NCBI GenBank assembly: GCA_046294815.1
Contig: JBKBOJ010000075.1
Coordinates: forward strand, 1 to 13,642
Length of the DNA: 13,642 bases
Direction: 5' to 3'
DNA from: Pelomonas sp046294815
Lineage (GTDB): Bacteria; Pseudomonadota; Gammaproteobacteria; Burkholderiales; Burkholderiaceae_C
This document shows positions 13,117-13,642 of the stretch, one piece after another; the first letter of the stretch is position 1; each line of letters starts with the position of its first letter. Under the pieces are notes generated by a model that saw only the letters and a program-made list of their open reading frames with translations, made no database searches and was not told the origin of the DNA. A program made the translations under genes and the position numbers.

Positions 13117-13642
13117 GCTTGCTGCGCCGTGAACTGCTGGCCCTGCTGGCAGCCCCTCCGGCCTGGGCCACGGGCGACTGCGCCGACGCGCCGGGCCAGC
13201 CCTATCTGCCGCCATGCCAGCCCTGGCCCCGGGGCATCGAAGGCCAGCGCCAGGCCGACCTGGGCGACGGCCGCTTCTTGAACCCGGTGCTGGCTGGCGA
13301 CCGCCCCGACCCCACCGTGCTGAAGGACGGCAACGACTACTACCTGACCCACTCCTGCTTCGAGGCCGTGCCCGGTCTGCTGATCTGGCATTCACGCGAC
13401 CTCGTCAATTGGCGGCCGCTCGCCCATGCGCTGACCGAGCCGGTGGGCAGTGTCTGGGCACCGGACCTGTGCAAGCACCAGGGCCGTTACTACCTCTACC
13501 TGCCGGTCAAGGCCCAGCCCAACGACATCCTGGTCATGTGGGCCGACCGCATCGAGGGCCCGTGGTCCAGGCCGCAGCCGCTGGGCCTGCACAAGCACAT
13601 CGACCCCACCCATGTGGCGGGCGAGGACGGCCAGCGCTGGCT
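13113..13642 (+). CDS. Secreted glycoside hydrolase family 43-like enzyme (3' end outside window)
   Basis: An open frame of 176 codons runs to the end of the window without a stop, starting with an ATG that overlaps the lyase stop (ATGA). The N-terminus MSLLRRELLALLAAPPAWA is a signal peptide; the Arg pair before a hydrophobic stretch could also be a Tat signal. The mature part shows the five-bladed propeller start of GH43: NPVLAGDRPDPTV (Asp66, the likely general base), YYLTHSCFEAVPGLLIWHSRDLVNWRPL, SVWAPDLCKHQGRYYLYL (WAPD, Asp118) and HIDPTHV (Asp164). The family includes alpha-L-arabinofuranosidases, arabinanases and beta-xylosidases. Next to a pectate lyase, trimming of arabinan or arabinose-bearing pectin side chains is plausible but unproven. 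Confidence 0.85.
   Translation, partial: MSLLRRELLALLAAPPAWATGDCADAPGQPYLPPCQPWPRGIEGQRQADLGDGRFLNPVLAGDRPDPTVLKDGNDYYLTHSCFEAVPGLLIWHSRDLVNWRPLAHALTEPVGSVWAPDLCKHQGRYYLYLPVKAQPNDILVMWADRIEGPWSRPQPLGLHKHIDPTHVAGEDGQRW

Overview
The window is very GC-rich bacterial DNA with tightly packed genes. It looks like a betaproteobacterium of the order Burkholderiales, probably near Roseateles/Mitsuaria/Rubrivivax. This rests on three things: the order cysI-DUF934-cysH-cysD-cysN-cobA, the GC-rich palindromic intergenic repeats, and the protein wording. The placement is inference; no search was run. All genes but one are on the + strand, and most junctions overlap by 1-4 bases (ATGA or TGATG).

Region 1 (1-5153) is an assimilatory sulfate reduction operon: the 3' end of cysI (sulfite reductase), a DUF934 gene, cysH of the iron-sulfur (APS reductase) type, cysD and cysN (ATP sulfurylase), cobA (uroporphyrinogen-III methyltransferase, first step to the siroheme used by CysI) and fdxA (7Fe-8S ferredoxin). 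Sulfate is activated to APS by CysDN, reduced directly to sulfite by CysH, and then to sulfide by CysI. No APS kinase (CysC) domain is present, as expected for the direct APS route. A structured palindromic repeat (5171-5263) separates fdxA from a thioredoxin-reductase-like ferredoxin-NADP+ reductase (5290-6372). Ferredoxin and its reductase together could supply electrons to sulfite reductase.

Region 2 (6408-9946) is a four-gene MCE-type lipid ABC transporter: an MlaE-like permease with an N-terminal STAS-like extension, an MlaF-like ATPase, an MlaD-like MCE protein with a long helical tail, and a PqiC-like auxiliary lipoprotein.

Region 3 (9947-10824) is a gene-poor junction. It holds a possible terminator hairpin, a 251-bp MITE-like element with 30-bp near-perfect terminal inverted repeats flanked by CTAG on both sides, and one minus-strand gene of unknown function (96 aa). 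The stop codon of that gene lies in the right-hand CTAG. A divergent control region follows, with a KdgR-like palindrome.

Region 4 (10825-13642) is a pectin or plant-cell-wall utilisation operon: kdgK (2-keto-3-deoxygluconate kinase), a secreted family-1-type pectate lyase and the start of a secreted GH43-like glycosidase that runs off the window. The lyase would cut pectate outside the cytoplasm, the GH43 enzyme would trim arabinose- or xylose-containing side chains, and KdgK would phosphorylate the 2-keto-3-deoxygluconate made from the uronate products.

No tRNA, rRNA, CRISPR array or complete insertion sequence was seen. The most unusual items are the hairpin element at the stop codon of the orphan gene and the structured repeats around the cys and ferredoxin genes.
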